From Cytophagales bacterium (lineage in GTDB: Bacteria; Bacteroidota; Bacteroidia; Cytophagales; Spirosomataceae): a DNA stretch of 64,000 nt. Made by a program: the position numbers and the translations under genes. The notes under the pieces are model-generated. The model was not told the DNA's origin. It did no database searches and saw only the letters and a list, made by a program, of their open reading frames with translations. The stretch covers positions 16,364-80,363 of the forward strand of contig JAAFKE010000013.1 in NCBI GenBank assembly GCA_013298215.1, written 5' to 3'. Numbering within the stretch: the first letter of the stretch is position 1; every line of letters starts with the position of its first letter. Positions 55,976 through 64,000 of the stretch are shown in pieces.

Positions 55976-58120
55976 TTAGCGCAGCGTTAGGATTATATTT
56001 CGATTTGCAAAGACCTCACTACCAGGCTCGAGCGACTGTTGCGTTATTTTACCAACGCCACTAAAAGCCACTTCAAATCCCTGGTTTTCGAGCACTGCCA
56101 GCGCGTCGCGCAGGGTCATGCCGCGCACATTTGGTACGCGCGCACCGTCTATTTTTTTCTTTTTGAGTTTACCCGTCTTCGCGTCCACCCAACCACTCAC
56201 GTTGGCCGTCACTGGCACGTCGAGGCCGTCGGCAATCGAACGCAGGTCGTCGGCGTTGCCCGACTTAAAATGGTTGGTCAGGTTGGTGAGTGTATTTCGC
56301 TTTGGCGCAATGGGCGGGTGCATCGTCACGTCGGTGGCGTAGATTCGATCCGAAATAGTCCGAAAAACGGGGGCGGCAATGTTGGCCGCGTACAGTGCGC
56401 CCTCCGACAATCCCTTCGGGCGATCGATGACCACAATGCAGGTATATTTGGGCTTTTGGGCGGGAAAATACCCCACAAAGGTTGTGTTAAAGTCCCGACC
56501 TTTGATGTACGCCCCGGCATCGTCGCGGTTTTGGGCCGTACCCGTTTTGCCCGCCACCTGATACGGGCAGTTCTCGAACGGGCCGCGTGCAGTGCCGTTT
56601 TCGACCACCCCCACGAGCATGGTTCTCAGTTTTTTTAGGGTCAATGCCCCGCAGATTGGCACCATAGCGCGCTGCGGATTTATTTTTTTTACCAACTCGT
56701 CCGACCTTCTAACTTCGCGCACCAGCATGGGCCGCACCCAGTGGCCGTCGTTGGCAATGGTATTATAAAAACTCAGTATTTGCATTGGCACCAAGTCCAT
56801 TTCGTAGCCGTAGGCCATCTTCGAGAGGCTGTAGCGGTGCCAACCCTGGCCTTGGTACTCGTGGATGACGGGCGGCTCCTCGCCCCAAATATCCTGACCA
56901 GACTTTTGGGTGAGCTTATATTTGTGCAAATACTGCAAAAATACCTTGGGGTCGCGGTAAAAATAATCACGCATGAGCAGGTGCATCCCCACGTTCGATG
57001 ACTGCTCGATGATTTGCTGCACCGTGAGCGAGCCGTGGGCTTTGGTGTCCACGATGTCTAACCCGCCTGGCAAATCCACGCGGCCGCGGCCAGTGTTGTA
57101 TACCTTGCTGAGGCTCACGTCGGCGTGGTCTAAAATTGCCATCATGGCGGCCAACTTAAAGGTCGAACCTGGGTCTTTTTTGGCTTTCAACGCATAGTTA
57201 TCGTCTTCAACGTAGGAAGAATCGAGCTGCCGTCCCAAATTTACCATCGCCTTAATTTGCCCAGTGGCCGTTTCCATCACCACCACGCACCCGTAGCGGG
57301 CGCGTTTGTCGCGGAGTTGTTTAACGAGCGCGCTCGTAGCAATGTCCTGAATATTAATGTCGAGCGTTGTATAAATGTCCATCCCCGCTTGGGCGCTTGT
57401 GCCATTTTGATCTTCGCCGATCTCCCGCCTAACGCCGCCGCGCAGTTTTTCTACCATCCCGATCCGGTTCACCCCCGCCAGCTCGTGGTTGTAGGTATAT
57501 TCCAAACCGTTGTGGCCGCTGTGTGTTTTGTTTTGCTTCATGCCGCCAATGGTTCGTTCGGCCAGCATATTAAAGGGGCGGTTTCGTTCGTAGTATGTTC
57601 TCACAATGCCACCGTTGGGGTACGGATATCGCTTGGAGGTATTCCTAAAAAAAGGCCATTGTTTAATTCTGTTTCTGGTAAAAAAATCGACCTTGCCGCT
57701 TATCAACACCTCCGAATCGCCCAATTCGCGGGCGGTTCTGATCTCGTCGGCGTATTCTTCACTGCTTTTTTCGTTGAAAGTCTGCGCCAGCAACATCCCC
57801 AGCGAATCTACCCGGGTTTTGAAATAGGTACTATCGGCAATGGTTGGGTCGATCGAAATCTCGTACTTGGGAATCGACGTGGCCAGCACGCGCCCATCGC
57901 TGGCAAACACCTGGCCGCGCATGGCCCAAATGGTGTCCTTGTCAAACGTCCGCCTGAGATGTTCGATCCAGGGCTTGGGTTTTATTTTGGCGGGGTTAGA
58001 CGAATAGGTCTCAAAGTGCTGGATTCTAACAATTTTGACGACGATCAGAACGCCCAGGCCGCCCAAAAACCAGCCAATGTTCCTCATTCTGTTCACGAAA
58101 ATAGTGCGTACATTGGCCAT
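55976..58120 (-). CDS. ftsI: Septal penicillin-binding protein (FtsI-like) with C-terminal PASTA domain
   Basis: A 714-residue class B transpeptidase. One membrane helix near the N-terminus (about 12-30), a non-catalytic dimerisation domain to ~290, then the transpeptidase with Ser319 in PGSTFKLAA, SSN in IEQSSNVGMH and the KTG box AGKTGTAQN (Lys525). The last ~65 residues form one PASTA repeat (PNVRGMTLRDALAVLENQGF ... PGSEV). In Cytophagales the septal PBP carries such a domain. It is 1 nt from the ftsL gene upstream, so the two are tightly coupled. Confidence 0.94.
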   Translation of the reverse strand: MANVRTIFVNRMRNIGWFLGGLGVLIVVKIVRIQHFETYSSNPAKIKPKPWIEHLRRTFDKDTIWAMRGQVFASDGRVLATSIPKYEISIDPTIADSTYFKTRVDSLGMLLAQTFNEKSSEEYADEIRTARELGDSEVLISGKVDFFTRNRIKQWPFFRNTSKRYPYPNGGIVRTYYERNRPFNMLAERTIGGMKQNKTHSGHNGLEYTYNHELAGVNRIGMVEKLRGGVRREIGEDQNGTSAQAGMDIYTTLDINIQDIATSALVKQLRDKRARYGCVVVMETATGQIKAMVNLGRQLDSSYVEDDNYALKAKKDPGSTFKLAAMMAILDHADVSLSKVYNTGRGRVDLPGGLDIVDTKAHGSLTVQQIIEQSSNVGMHLLMRDYFYRDPKVFLQYLHKYKLTQKSGQDIWGEEPPVIHEYQGQGWHRYSLSKMAYGYEMDLVPMQILSFYNTIANDGHWVRPMLVREVRRSDELVKKINPQRAMVPICGALTLKKLRTMLVGVVENGTARGPFENCPYQVAGKTGTAQNRDDAGAYIKGRDFNTTFVGYFPAQKPKYTCIVVIDRPKGLSEGALYAANIAAPVFRTISDRIYATDVTMHPPIAPKRNTLTNLTNHFKSGNADDLRSIADGLDVPVTANVSGWVDAKTGKLKKKKIDGARVPNVRGMTLRDALAVLENQGFEVAFSGVGKITQQSLEPGSEVFANRNIILTLR

Positions 58121-58121
58121 T

Positions 58122-58526
58122 TCAGTCTTCTTTTTGGGTTGGAACTACTATTTTTTTGGGAGCAACGGTACTTTCTTCTAACCCACGTTCTTTCATTTTT
58201 TGAACAACCCTGGGCAAACGGCCCCGGTTGGCAATTTCGGCTTCGAGGGTAATCAGCCCGCTCCGGTAGTCGTTTATTTCGCGGTCGAGTTTATAGGCTT
58301 GGCGTGCCAATTTCTCGGCGTTCAACGTCAAACTCACGTAGATGAGCACCAGCAGAGCCACCCAAAGCGCGCGCTTAAAATACGTCAGCGACAGTTTTTC
58401 GCCGAATAGTCGGTCGGTATTGAAGGCATCGTTGGCCCACAAAATCAGCCGATTGGTTCGGCCAGATCGGCGGGGTGGTTTGGGTGGTAAATTGGGTTGC
58501 CCAGTAGGAAATACATTCGTGGCCAT
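58122..58526 (-). CDS. ftsL: FtsL-like division protein
   Basis: A 134-residue bitopic membrane protein between rsmH and ftsI, the normal position of ftsL. Basic, proline-rich cytoplasmic N-terminus (about 1-50), one helix (about 52-72, ALWVALLVLIYVSLTLNAEKL), then a coiled-coil-like periplasmic part (KLDREINDYRSGLITLEAEIA). Sequence conservation is low in this family, so the assignment rests on topology and position. Confidence 0.82.
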   Translation of the reverse strand: MATNVFPTGQPNLPPKPPRRSGRTNRLILWANDAFNTDRLFGEKLSLTYFKRALWVALLVLIYVSLTLNAEKLARQAYKLDREINDYRSGLITLEAEIANRGRLPRVVQKMKERGLEESTVAPKKIVVPTQKED

Positions 58527-58560
58527 AAAACAGTGTCGTATGTGAGGGTAAAATCAATCG

Positions 58561-59460
58561 TCAAATCTTAGCCGCCACCCGCAATTTTGCGCTCCGGGCG
58601 CGTGGGTTGCGGGCCACCTCCTCCGCCGATGCCTCGGTGGGTTTGCGCGTAATGCCGCGCAGTGGTTTTAGCTCATTGCCAAAAAAATCCTTTTCTACTT
58701 CACCGTGAAACTTCCCTTTGGCAATGAAGTTTTTGACCAACCGGTCTTCCAACGAATGGTACGACATAACCACCAAACGTCCGTTCGGCGCGAGCACGTC
58801 TGGCACTTGTTCCAAAAAATCCTGCAAAGCCCCCATCTCATCGTTCACCTCGATGCGCACAGCCTGGAAAACCTGGGCAAAATATTTGTTTTCGCGCCCG
58901 CGTTGGGCCAGGCGCGCCAAAACAGTTTTGAGGTCGTTTACGGTATTGATGGGGTGGTTTGCGCGGGCCGTAACCACCGCCGCCGCCGCCGTGCGGGCGT
59001 TTTGCACCTCGCCATACATTCCAAAAATTTTGTGCAACTGCTCCTCCGAATAATCGTTCAGCACGTCGCGGGCGCTCATGCCCGCGCTGGTGTTCATGCG
59101 CATGTCCAGGTCGGCCTCAAAACGCGTCGAAAAACCACGCTCGGCCGTATCGAACTGGTGCGACGACACCCCCAGATCGCCCAAAATACCATTCACCTGC
59201 CGAACACCGTGGTGGCGCAGGTACTTTTTTAGGTGTCTAAAATTAACATCAATAAACGTAAAACGCTGGTCTTCAATTGTTTGGGCGTTGGCTCGCGCGT
59301 CTTCGTCCTGGTCAAAAACGAGCAGTCTTCCTTTGTCTAAGCGTTCTAAAATAGCCCGCGAGTGGCCACCGCCGCCAAAGGTCACGTCCACATAGATGCC
59401 GTCGGGATCGATCGCCAAACCATCTAAACATTGGGTAAGCATGACGGGATCGTGGTACAT
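58561..59460 (-). CDS. rsmH: 16S rRNA (cytosine-1402-N4)-methyltransferase RsmH
   Basis: Methylates N4 of C1402 in 16S rRNA. 299 residues. The SAM site is VDVTFGGGGHSRAIL, followed by LGDLGVSSHQFDTAERGFS and AIRIEVNDE-like region (VFQAVRIEVNDEMGALQDFL), with the C-terminal MSYHSLEDRLVKNFIAKG. It is the first gene of the visible division/cell-wall cluster; mraZ, usually just upstream, is not present in the 172 nt to the divergent TlpA-like gene. Confidence 0.96.
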   Translation of the reverse strand: MYHDPVMLTQCLDGLAIDPDGIYVDVTFGGGGHSRAILERLDKGRLLVFDQDEDARANAQTIEDQRFTFIDVNFRHLKKYLRHHGVRQVNGILGDLGVSSHQFDTAERGFSTRFEADLDMRMNTSAGMSARDVLNDYSEEQLHKIFGMYGEVQNARTAAAAVVTARANHPINTVNDLKTVLARLAQRGRENKYFAQVFQAVRIEVNDEMGALQDFLEQVPDVLAPNGRLVVMSYHSLEDRLVKNFIAKGKFHGEVEKDFFGNELKPLRGITRKPTEASAEEVARNPRARSAKLRVAAKI

Positions 59461-59590
59461 AATTTGGGGGGGTTACGGGCGTTTTCGGCTCGGCCAGGTG
59501 CCCATTGCACAGCGCCATAGCCTGATGATTCGGGGTAAAGAGTGCCGTTGAGGCAAAATAACGGAACTTAAAGCGTTTAAATACTCGTTA

Positions 59591-59598
59591 CAAACTTA
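59591..59598 (-). promoter_or_regulatory. Possible -7 element for the rsmH-mraY cluster
   Basis: Minus-strand TAAGTTTG fits TAnnTTTG, about 130 nt upstream of rsmH. The nearest TTTG (59614-59611) is only 12 nt further upstream. Two copies of the direct repeat GCAAAATAACGG flank this region (near 59553 and 59610) and could be another control element. Confidence 0.3.
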
Positions 59599-59632
59599 AC
59601 AAATTTGGTGCAAAATAACGGCTCATTCAGAC

Positions 59633-60868
59633 ATGAAAAATAAACAATTTATTTTACTACTCGTCCTAATATTCTCACAGTCAATTGTTTACGGACAATT
59701 TAATATCCAAAAGGGCATTTGGCGAGCAACCTTGCTGCGAGATGGCCACGAGCTACCTTTTGGCTTTGATATACAACCCAACACCGACGGCAAAACCTAC
59801 CGCGCTTTGGCCATAAACGGCGCGGAGCGGCTGGCCATGGACACGGCCTACGTGGAGCGCGACTCGCTGCACATCCCCATGAAACTCTACGACTCGGACC
59901 TGGTGGTGAGCGTGCAAAACAACTCCATGGTGGGTGTTTGGAAAAAATACCGCTCCGCCAAAGACGTGGTCACTCTGCCGTTTAAGGCTACTTTTGGCCG
60001 TTTTTATTTGTTCAACGCTGCCAATAAACCCGCCAACGCCAACCTGACGGGCAAGTGGTCGGCCACGTTCAAAAACGTTGAAACTGGGAAGGAAAATGCC
60101 ACCGTGGGCCTTTTTGAGCAGCAAGGCACAAAGCTGACGGGTACATTTTTGAGTTCGACGGGCGACTACCGCTACTTAGCGGGCGACGTGGTAGGCGACA
60201 GTTTGTTTTTGGCCTGCTACGACGGCTCGCACGCGTTTTTGTTCAAAGCAAAAAAACAAGAAGATGGCACCTTGAAGGGTGGTTTCTGGTCGGGTATTTC
60301 GGGTTTTCAAACCTGGACCGCCCGCCCCAACCCAGCCGCGTCGCTGCCCGATGCCAACACGCTAACCTACCTAAAACCTGGCTACGAATCGGTCGATTTT
60401 AGTTTTCCCGATGCCAGCGGCAAAATGGTTTCGCTGAAAGACCCGCGTTTTGAAAACAAGGTGACGGTGGTGCAAATAATGGGGTCGTGGTGCCCAAATT
60501 GCATGGACGAGTCTAATTTTTTGGCTCCGTGGTACTTAAAAAACAGGAGTCGCGGCGTGGAAGTGGTAGGGCTGTCGTTCGAGAAATCGGATAAGCTAAC
60601 CGAATCTGCGCCAAAAATACGCCGCATGACCGACCGTATGAAGATAACTTACCCCGTTTTGCTGGCGGGTAAAAACGACGCAACCGCTTCTAAAAGTTTG
60701 CCGATGCTCAACCAAATTATGGGGTATCCGACCACTATTTTTATCGACAAGAAGGGCAAGGTGCGGCAAATCCACACGGGGTTTTCGGGGCCAGGAACGG
60801 GCAAATATTACGATGAATTCGTGCAGGAATTCAACCAATTTATTGACAAATTATGCAACGAAAAATGA
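59633..60868 (+). CDS. TlpA-family thiol-disulfide oxidoreductase with N-terminal beta domain, exported
   Basis: 411 residues. Signal peptide MKNKQFILLLVLIFSQSIVYGQ. Residues ~25-240 are a beta-rich domain of unknown function (with 'GRFYLFNAANKPANANLTGKW' and 'STGDYRYLAGDVVGDS'); residues ~255-411 are a TlpA/AhpC-type thioredoxin fold with the redox motif SWCPNCMDE (Cys287, Cys290) and the cis-Pro in MGYPTTIFIDKKG. It would reduce or oxidise disulfides in the periplasm. Overlaps the MATE gene by 4 nt (ATGA), so both are one operon. Confidence 0.88.
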   Translation: MKNKQFILLLVLIFSQSIVYGQFNIQKGIWRATLLRDGHELPFGFDIQPNTDGKTYRALAINGAERLAMDTAYVERDSLHIPMKLYDSDLVVSVQNNSMVGVWKKYRSAKDVVTLPFKATFGRFYLFNAANKPANANLTGKWSATFKNVETGKENATVGLFEQQGTKLTGTFLSSTGDYRYLAGDVVGDSLFLACYDGSHAFLFKAKKQEDGTLKGGFWSGISGFQTWTARPNPAASLPDANTLTYLKPGYESVDFSFPDASGKMVSLKDPRFENKVTVVQIMGSWCPNCMDESNFLAPWYLKNRSRGVEVVGLSFEKSDKLTESAPKIRRMTDRMKITYPVLLAGKNDATASKSLPMLNQIMGYPTTIFIDKKGKVRQIHTGFSGPGTGKYYDEFVQEFNQFIDKLCNEK

Positions 60869-62268
60869 ACAAGATAGCCTATAAATTAGAATTTAAAGAA
60901 ACAATACGCCTGGCGGTTCCCATTGTGATTGCCCAATTGGGCGTTATTTTAATGGGCGTAACCGACACCATGATGGTGGGGCGGCTACTCGGCCCCGTTC
61001 CGCTGGGCGCGGCGGGTTTGGGAAACTCGCTGGCCTTTTTGGTAATGAGCATCGGGCTCGGCGCACTGAGCGTGGTTTCTACTTTTGTGGCGCAGGCGCG
61101 CGGCCAAAACAACGACGCGGCCATCAGCCGTACCTTTCGGGCGGGGCTGTACGTGGCCGTTTTGCTGGGTGTTTTGTTTGCGGCACTCACCATTTTGTTG
61201 GCCTACAACCTGGATATTTTCCAGTTGAAGAGTGTTCAGATTACCCAATCTGCCAAGTCGTTTATGGTCATTATGGGCGTGTCTGCGGTGCCGCTGCTGC
61301 TGTTTAGCGCGGGGCGGCAATTTTGCGAAGGACTCAAGCTGCCGCGCGTGGCCATGTTTATTACGCTGGGCGCACTGCTGATGAACCTGGCGGGCAACTG
61401 GTTGTTTATCAAAGGCTTTGGCGTGATCCCCGCTTTTGGCCTGAACGGCTCGGCGTTGGCCACGCTGGTGTCGCGGGTGTTTATGTGCGCGGCCATGTTG
61501 GGTTATATTTGGGCCAATAAACGCACAAATTATTACTTGAAAATTACCAACGTAAAAAATTTGCGCGCCGAGGTGGTTCGCATTCTGAGAATTGGACTTC
61601 CAGGCGGTTTTTCGTTTTTTTTCGAGATTGCCGCCTTCACCCTCGCCGTGGTGATGATCGGCTGGCTGGGCGAAGCCCAACTGGCAGCGCACCAGATTGC
61701 GATAAACATGGCATCGACCACCTACATGATGGCCACGGGCATAGCGGCGGCGGGGGCCATTCGGGTGGGCTACGGCTACGGCCAGCGCGACTACGCGGCT
61801 ATTTTGCGCACTGGCAACGTGCTCATGCTGCTCGTGGTGGGCTTTATGGCGTTGTGGTGCGTGTTGTTCGTAACCTCAAACCATTGGTTAGTAAGTCTTT
61901 ACATCCAAGACAAAGGCAGCGTTGCGTCCATAGCCGCGTCGCTGGTGCTGATGGCGGCGGTATTTCAGCTCTCGGACGGTATTCAGGTGGCCGCCCTCGG
62001 AATGTTGCGCAGCCTGAACGATGTGAACGTACCGACTTGGATCACGCTTTTTGCCTACTGGGGCGTGGGGCTGCCCATGAGCTACGTCTTTGCGTTTCCG
62101 CTCGGCATGGACGTGGTTGGGGTTTGGGTGGGGCTGTCGCTGGGGCTAACGATCTCGGCCATTTTGCTCACCTACCGCTTTTATCGTTTGGTCAAAACCA
62201 GCAAAAACCAGCCAGCACCCGCCACAATGGAGGTGGTGGAGTTGCATGGAGGCTCGGCGAACTCATAG
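60865..62268 (+). CDS. MATE family efflux transporter
   Basis: A 467-residue inner-membrane Na+/H+-driven exporter of the NorM branch with twelve helices. Start is ATG 60865, overlapping the TlpA-like stop as ATGA; an upstream in-frame ATG at 60853 adds four residues. The first helix region LAVPIVIAQLGVILMGVTDTMMVGRLLG and the inner repeat LPGGFSFFFEIAAFTLAVVMIGWLG are typical of the two symmetric halves. Substrates are usually cationic drugs. No regulator is adjacent. Confidence 0.93.
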   Translation: MNKIAYKLEFKETIRLAVPIVIAQLGVILMGVTDTMMVGRLLGPVPLGAAGLGNSLAFLVMSIGLGALSVVSTFVAQARGQNNDAAISRTFRAGLYVAVLLGVLFAALTILLAYNLDIFQLKSVQITQSAKSFMVIMGVSAVPLLLFSAGRQFCEGLKLPRVAMFITLGALLMNLAGNWLFIKGFGVIPAFGLNGSALATLVSRVFMCAAMLGYIWANKRTNYYLKITNVKNLRAEVVRILRIGLPGGFSFFFEIAAFTLAVVMIGWLGEAQLAAHQIAINMASTTYMMATGIAAAGAIRVGYGYGQRDYAAILRTGNVLMLLVVGFMALWCVLFVTSNHWLVSLYIQDKGSVASIAASLVLMAAVFQLSDGIQVAALGMLRSLNDVNVPTWITLFAYWGVGLPMSYVFAFPLGMDVVGVWVGLSLGLTISAILLTYRFYRLVKTSKNQPAPATMEVVELHGGSANS

Positions 62269-62269
62269 A

Positions 62270-62319
62270 ACGCGTATCTCCGTCGGACTTTCAAAAGTTT
62301 TGCCCAACGGAGATTGCGT
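62270..62319. repeat. Long imperfect inverted repeat after the MATE gene
   Basis: Arms ACGCGTATCTCCGT (62270-62283) and ACGGAGATTGCGT (62307-62319) pair with one bulge, with a nested ACTTT/AAAGT stem in the loop. No T-run follows on either strand, so a terminator role is uncertain. Confidence 0.45.
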
Positions 62320-62360
62320 ACAAGTTTACTACGGATTTTCAGAACGTCAAGTTTAATTTC

Positions 62361-62669
62361 TCAATTCAACAAATGCTGGGCATTTGTCTGGAACTTCTTC
62401 CACTTTCTTCTCGAAAACTTCACTATTCTGTTGTCGGGCAAGATGTAGGTGTTCTCTTTCAAACAAGCATAGTCGGTGTTCAAGATCGTTGATTTATTGA
62501 CCCGCACAAAGTTTTTGTGGGCTACGAACTTGGCCTCTATTTTTTTGAGCGTAACAGAAACCATTATTTTTTGCCCAGTATTGAGCGTAATGATGGTGTA
62601 GTTTACGTCGGCATCCATGTTGATGATTGCCTGCGGGAGTAGCTTTTGGTATGCGCCTACGTGTATCAT
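62361..62669 (-). CDS. Stand-alone LytTR DNA-binding protein
   Basis: A 102-residue protein consisting almost only of a LytTR domain, a beta-sheet DNA-binding module of transcription regulators such as AgrA. Signs are DADVNYTIITLNTGQKIMVSVTLKKIE, KNFVRVNKSTILNTDYACLK and RIVKFSRRKWKKF. There is no receiver domain or membrane segment; Bacteroidota stand-alone LytTR proteins are common and may answer to other signals. Neighbours are the MATE gene and a broken fibre-like gene, which give no clue to targets. Confidence 0.88.
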   Translation of the reverse strand: MIHVGAYQKLLPQAIINMDADVNYTIITLNTGQKIMVSVTLKKIEAKFVAHKNFVRVNKSTILNTDYACLKENTYILPDNRIVKFSRRKWKKFQTNAQHLLN

Positions 62670-62719
62670 GGCTTTATTCGGTGTGAGTGTAGTAGTTGGT
62701 TGATGTATATTTACCCAGA

Positions 62720-63830
62720 TCAGTTCGTATAAGTTATCAAAATTCTGTACGGTGCGGCAAAAGCGGCGGCACCACCAGCAGCGGGTCTTGCAAGGCTGGC
62801 ACTGTTGGTACTATTCCTAATGATGTCAATATTGGTTGCTCCGATGATGTAAGTATATTCCAAGCCATTTGTTCCACCCGGTGAAGGTCGTGTATCAAAG
62901 AATCTGGCGGGCACAGCCAAGTCGATCGTTGTAGCGACGATACGGGCTTTCAGAATGATAGAAACATCAACAATTTTATCCCAGTTAGCAATTCCATGAG
63001 CAACTGTGGTGGTCAAAGAAGCCGATGTTTCGGTTGCAAGGGCAGCTGTGATTATCCCTGTTAAGAGTTTCTGCTTTACGGCAGGCACATCAGTAGTAGT
63101 TCCTCCCAATTTTGTAAAACCATTGACCGTCAAATCTCCTTCGCCGTCAATACTCATCATGGGCGTGGCAACGGGCGTAGCCGCATTAGATAAGTGTTTC
63201 CAAGATAAACTTGCTAAATTTGGCGTATTATTTGAAATCGAAGTCTGAACAATACTCGTTCCGTCCGTATTATTTCCGTAGCGTAGAACATTGTTTGTTC
63301 CCTTAAAATGAATATCTGGGTTGGCATCGGTGCCAGTACTTGACCTTATTTCCATACCTGCCGTGGTTGCAGTAGATGAGCCAACGATTGTTCTGCCGCC
63401 GATTGTCAAACCTCCACCAACTGTGCCTGCACCAGTTGCATTTAAAGCACCTGTAACATTAAAAGTATTGGCAGAATAGCCAAACATGTGGGCTGTAGTC
63501 TGCGGATTAGCATTGTCATTATATCGCCAGTTAATACCTGAACCTCCCAAAGTAAAACCCGTTACGGCTTCTTGGGATATAGACCAAGCCCCTCCCGTTG
63601 TACCGTATTTAAAGAAAGTTGTGCCACCTCCTTCGGCATTGATTAAGGCATTTGCCAAGGAACTATTGCTTGCCTGAGAAGTGATTTTCTCTACTTGAAT
63701 CCCAGCAGGATAACCTGCATTTGCAGCAATACGGTTTGCTGCATTCACTGCCCAGAGTACAGGTCCAGACGAAGATGATGCCGAAGGGAAATTCGTCCAA
63801 GTCGTACCGTTATAATAAGCATACTGATTA
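62720..63830 (-). pseudogene. C-terminal part of a large fibre-like/secreted beta-structured protein, 5' end lost
   Basis: About 370 codons remain. The sequence is Ser/Thr/Gly/Ala/Asn-rich and strand-rich, with pieces like 'YNGTTWTNFPSASSS', 'GALNATGAGTVGGGLTIGGR' and a folded end 'ARFFDTRPSPGGTNGLEYTY', resembling tail-fibre-like or cell-surface proteins of Bacteroidota. The open frame continues upstream into a 45-bp tandem repeat (63831-63920) that encodes an unrelated duplicated peptide, so the natural N-terminus has been cut off there. Start and signal peptide are missing. Confidence 0.6.
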
Positions 63831-63920
63831 CAATATGAGTGCCACATTAGGATAAAAAAAGCGTGAGCATAGAAACAATATGAGTGCCACATTAGGATAA
63901 AAAAAGCGTGAGCATAGAAA
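63831..63920. repeat. Perfect 45-bp tandem duplication, probably mobile-element end
   Basis: Two identical 45-bp copies (63831-63875 and 63876-63920), each beginning CAATATGAGTGCC and ending GTGAGCATAGAAA. The 3' part of the second copy (GTGAGCATAGAA) is nearly the inverse of TTCTAATGCTCAC at 63958-63970, giving a hairpin of 12-13 nt arms. Position at the break of the fibre-like gene suggests the boundary of an inserted element. Confidence 0.6.
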
Positions 63921-63962
63921 AGAGTTAAATTTGTATTGCAAACTACTTTTCTTCTTATTCTA

Positions 63963-64000
63963 ATGCTCACACTTATAGAATTAAAAGCCTGTTTAGGATC
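63963..64000 (+). CDS. Possible start of a plus-strand gene cut by the window edge (transposase-like?)
   Basis: An ATG at 63963 opens a frame MLTLIELKACLG that runs off the window. It follows the 45-bp repeats at the distance expected between an insertion-sequence end and its transposase start. Only 12 residues are visible, so no family can be assigned. Confidence 0.2.
   Translation, partial: MLTLIELKACLG

Noticed and set aside
63831..63920. CRISPR array
   Set aside because: There are only two copies, directly abutting with no spacers, and no cas genes.

Overview
The window is chromosomal DNA from a Bacteroidota bacterium, most likely of the order Cytophagales. The evidence is a type IX secretion (T9SS) type-B sorting domain, a PorE-like OmpA protein, DUF5686 and TonB-receptor proteins, a bacillithiol deacetylase (BshB1), a DAP-type MurE, and repeated promoter elements of the Bacteroidota form TTTG-N17-22-TAnnTTTG. 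Genus cannot be fixed from what is visible. No rRNA, tRNA or CRISPR array was found.

Layout. 1-3.2 kb (minus): operon yqeY-cvpA-trpA-mfd, with mfd cut by the window edge and a good promoter upstream. 3.3-9.4 kb (plus): queA, an RND/MMPL exporter, a secreted beta-propeller protein and an orphan sensor histidine kinase. 9.4-12 kb: an ISL3-type transposase remnant, then two Ntn-hydrolase asparaginases. 12-17.4 kb (minus): P5C dehydrogenase, a DUF5686 outer-membrane protein and BshB1. 17.5-25.2 kb (plus): sugar MFS transporter, class I amidotransferase overlapping a gamma-glutamylcyclotransferase, then cca, an ABC exporter, TauE/SafE, SUI1/eIF1-like and RDD proteins. 25.3-38.6 kb (minus): a TIM-barrel isomerase, a 1,291-residue multidomain GH13 amylase, a GH3-like adenylating enzyme, a PorE-like OmpA protein, a T9SS type-B Ig-repeat protein and an exported orphan. 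38.7-46.8 kb: argS, a DUF3299-like protein with an ABC permease that lacks an ATPase, and a 1,460-residue GH2 beta-galactosidase fused to a GH5-like hydrolase. 46.9-49.2 kb: a decayed TonB-receptor gene holding an AT-rich insertion, a small His/Cys protein and an AT-rich Rpn nuclease gene. 49.2-53.2 kb: psd, a DUF1573 protein and a fused E1 alpha/beta 2-oxoacid dehydrogenase. 53.2-59.5 kb (minus): a partial division/cell-wall cluster rsmH-ftsL-ftsI-murE-mraY, without mraZ in front and without murD onward behind. 59.6-64 kb: TlpA-like thioredoxin, MATE exporter, stand-alone LytTR protein, and a fibre-like gene broken at a 45-bp tandem duplication that looks like the end of a mobile element.

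Functions. Most genes are housekeeping (tRNA modification and charging, translation, peptidoglycan, phospholipid and amino-acid metabolism). An accessory layer covers polysaccharide use (amylase, GH2-GH5 fusion, sugar MFS, isomerase) and surface display (T9SS type-B protein, PorE-like anchor, DUF5686). The most unusual items are the GH2-GH5 fusion with its very basic tail, the TonB-receptor graveyard beside the Rpn gene, the split division cluster, promoters placed so close to start codons that the mRNAs would be leaderless, and the tandem repeat at the right edge. No clear new multi-gene system was recognised.
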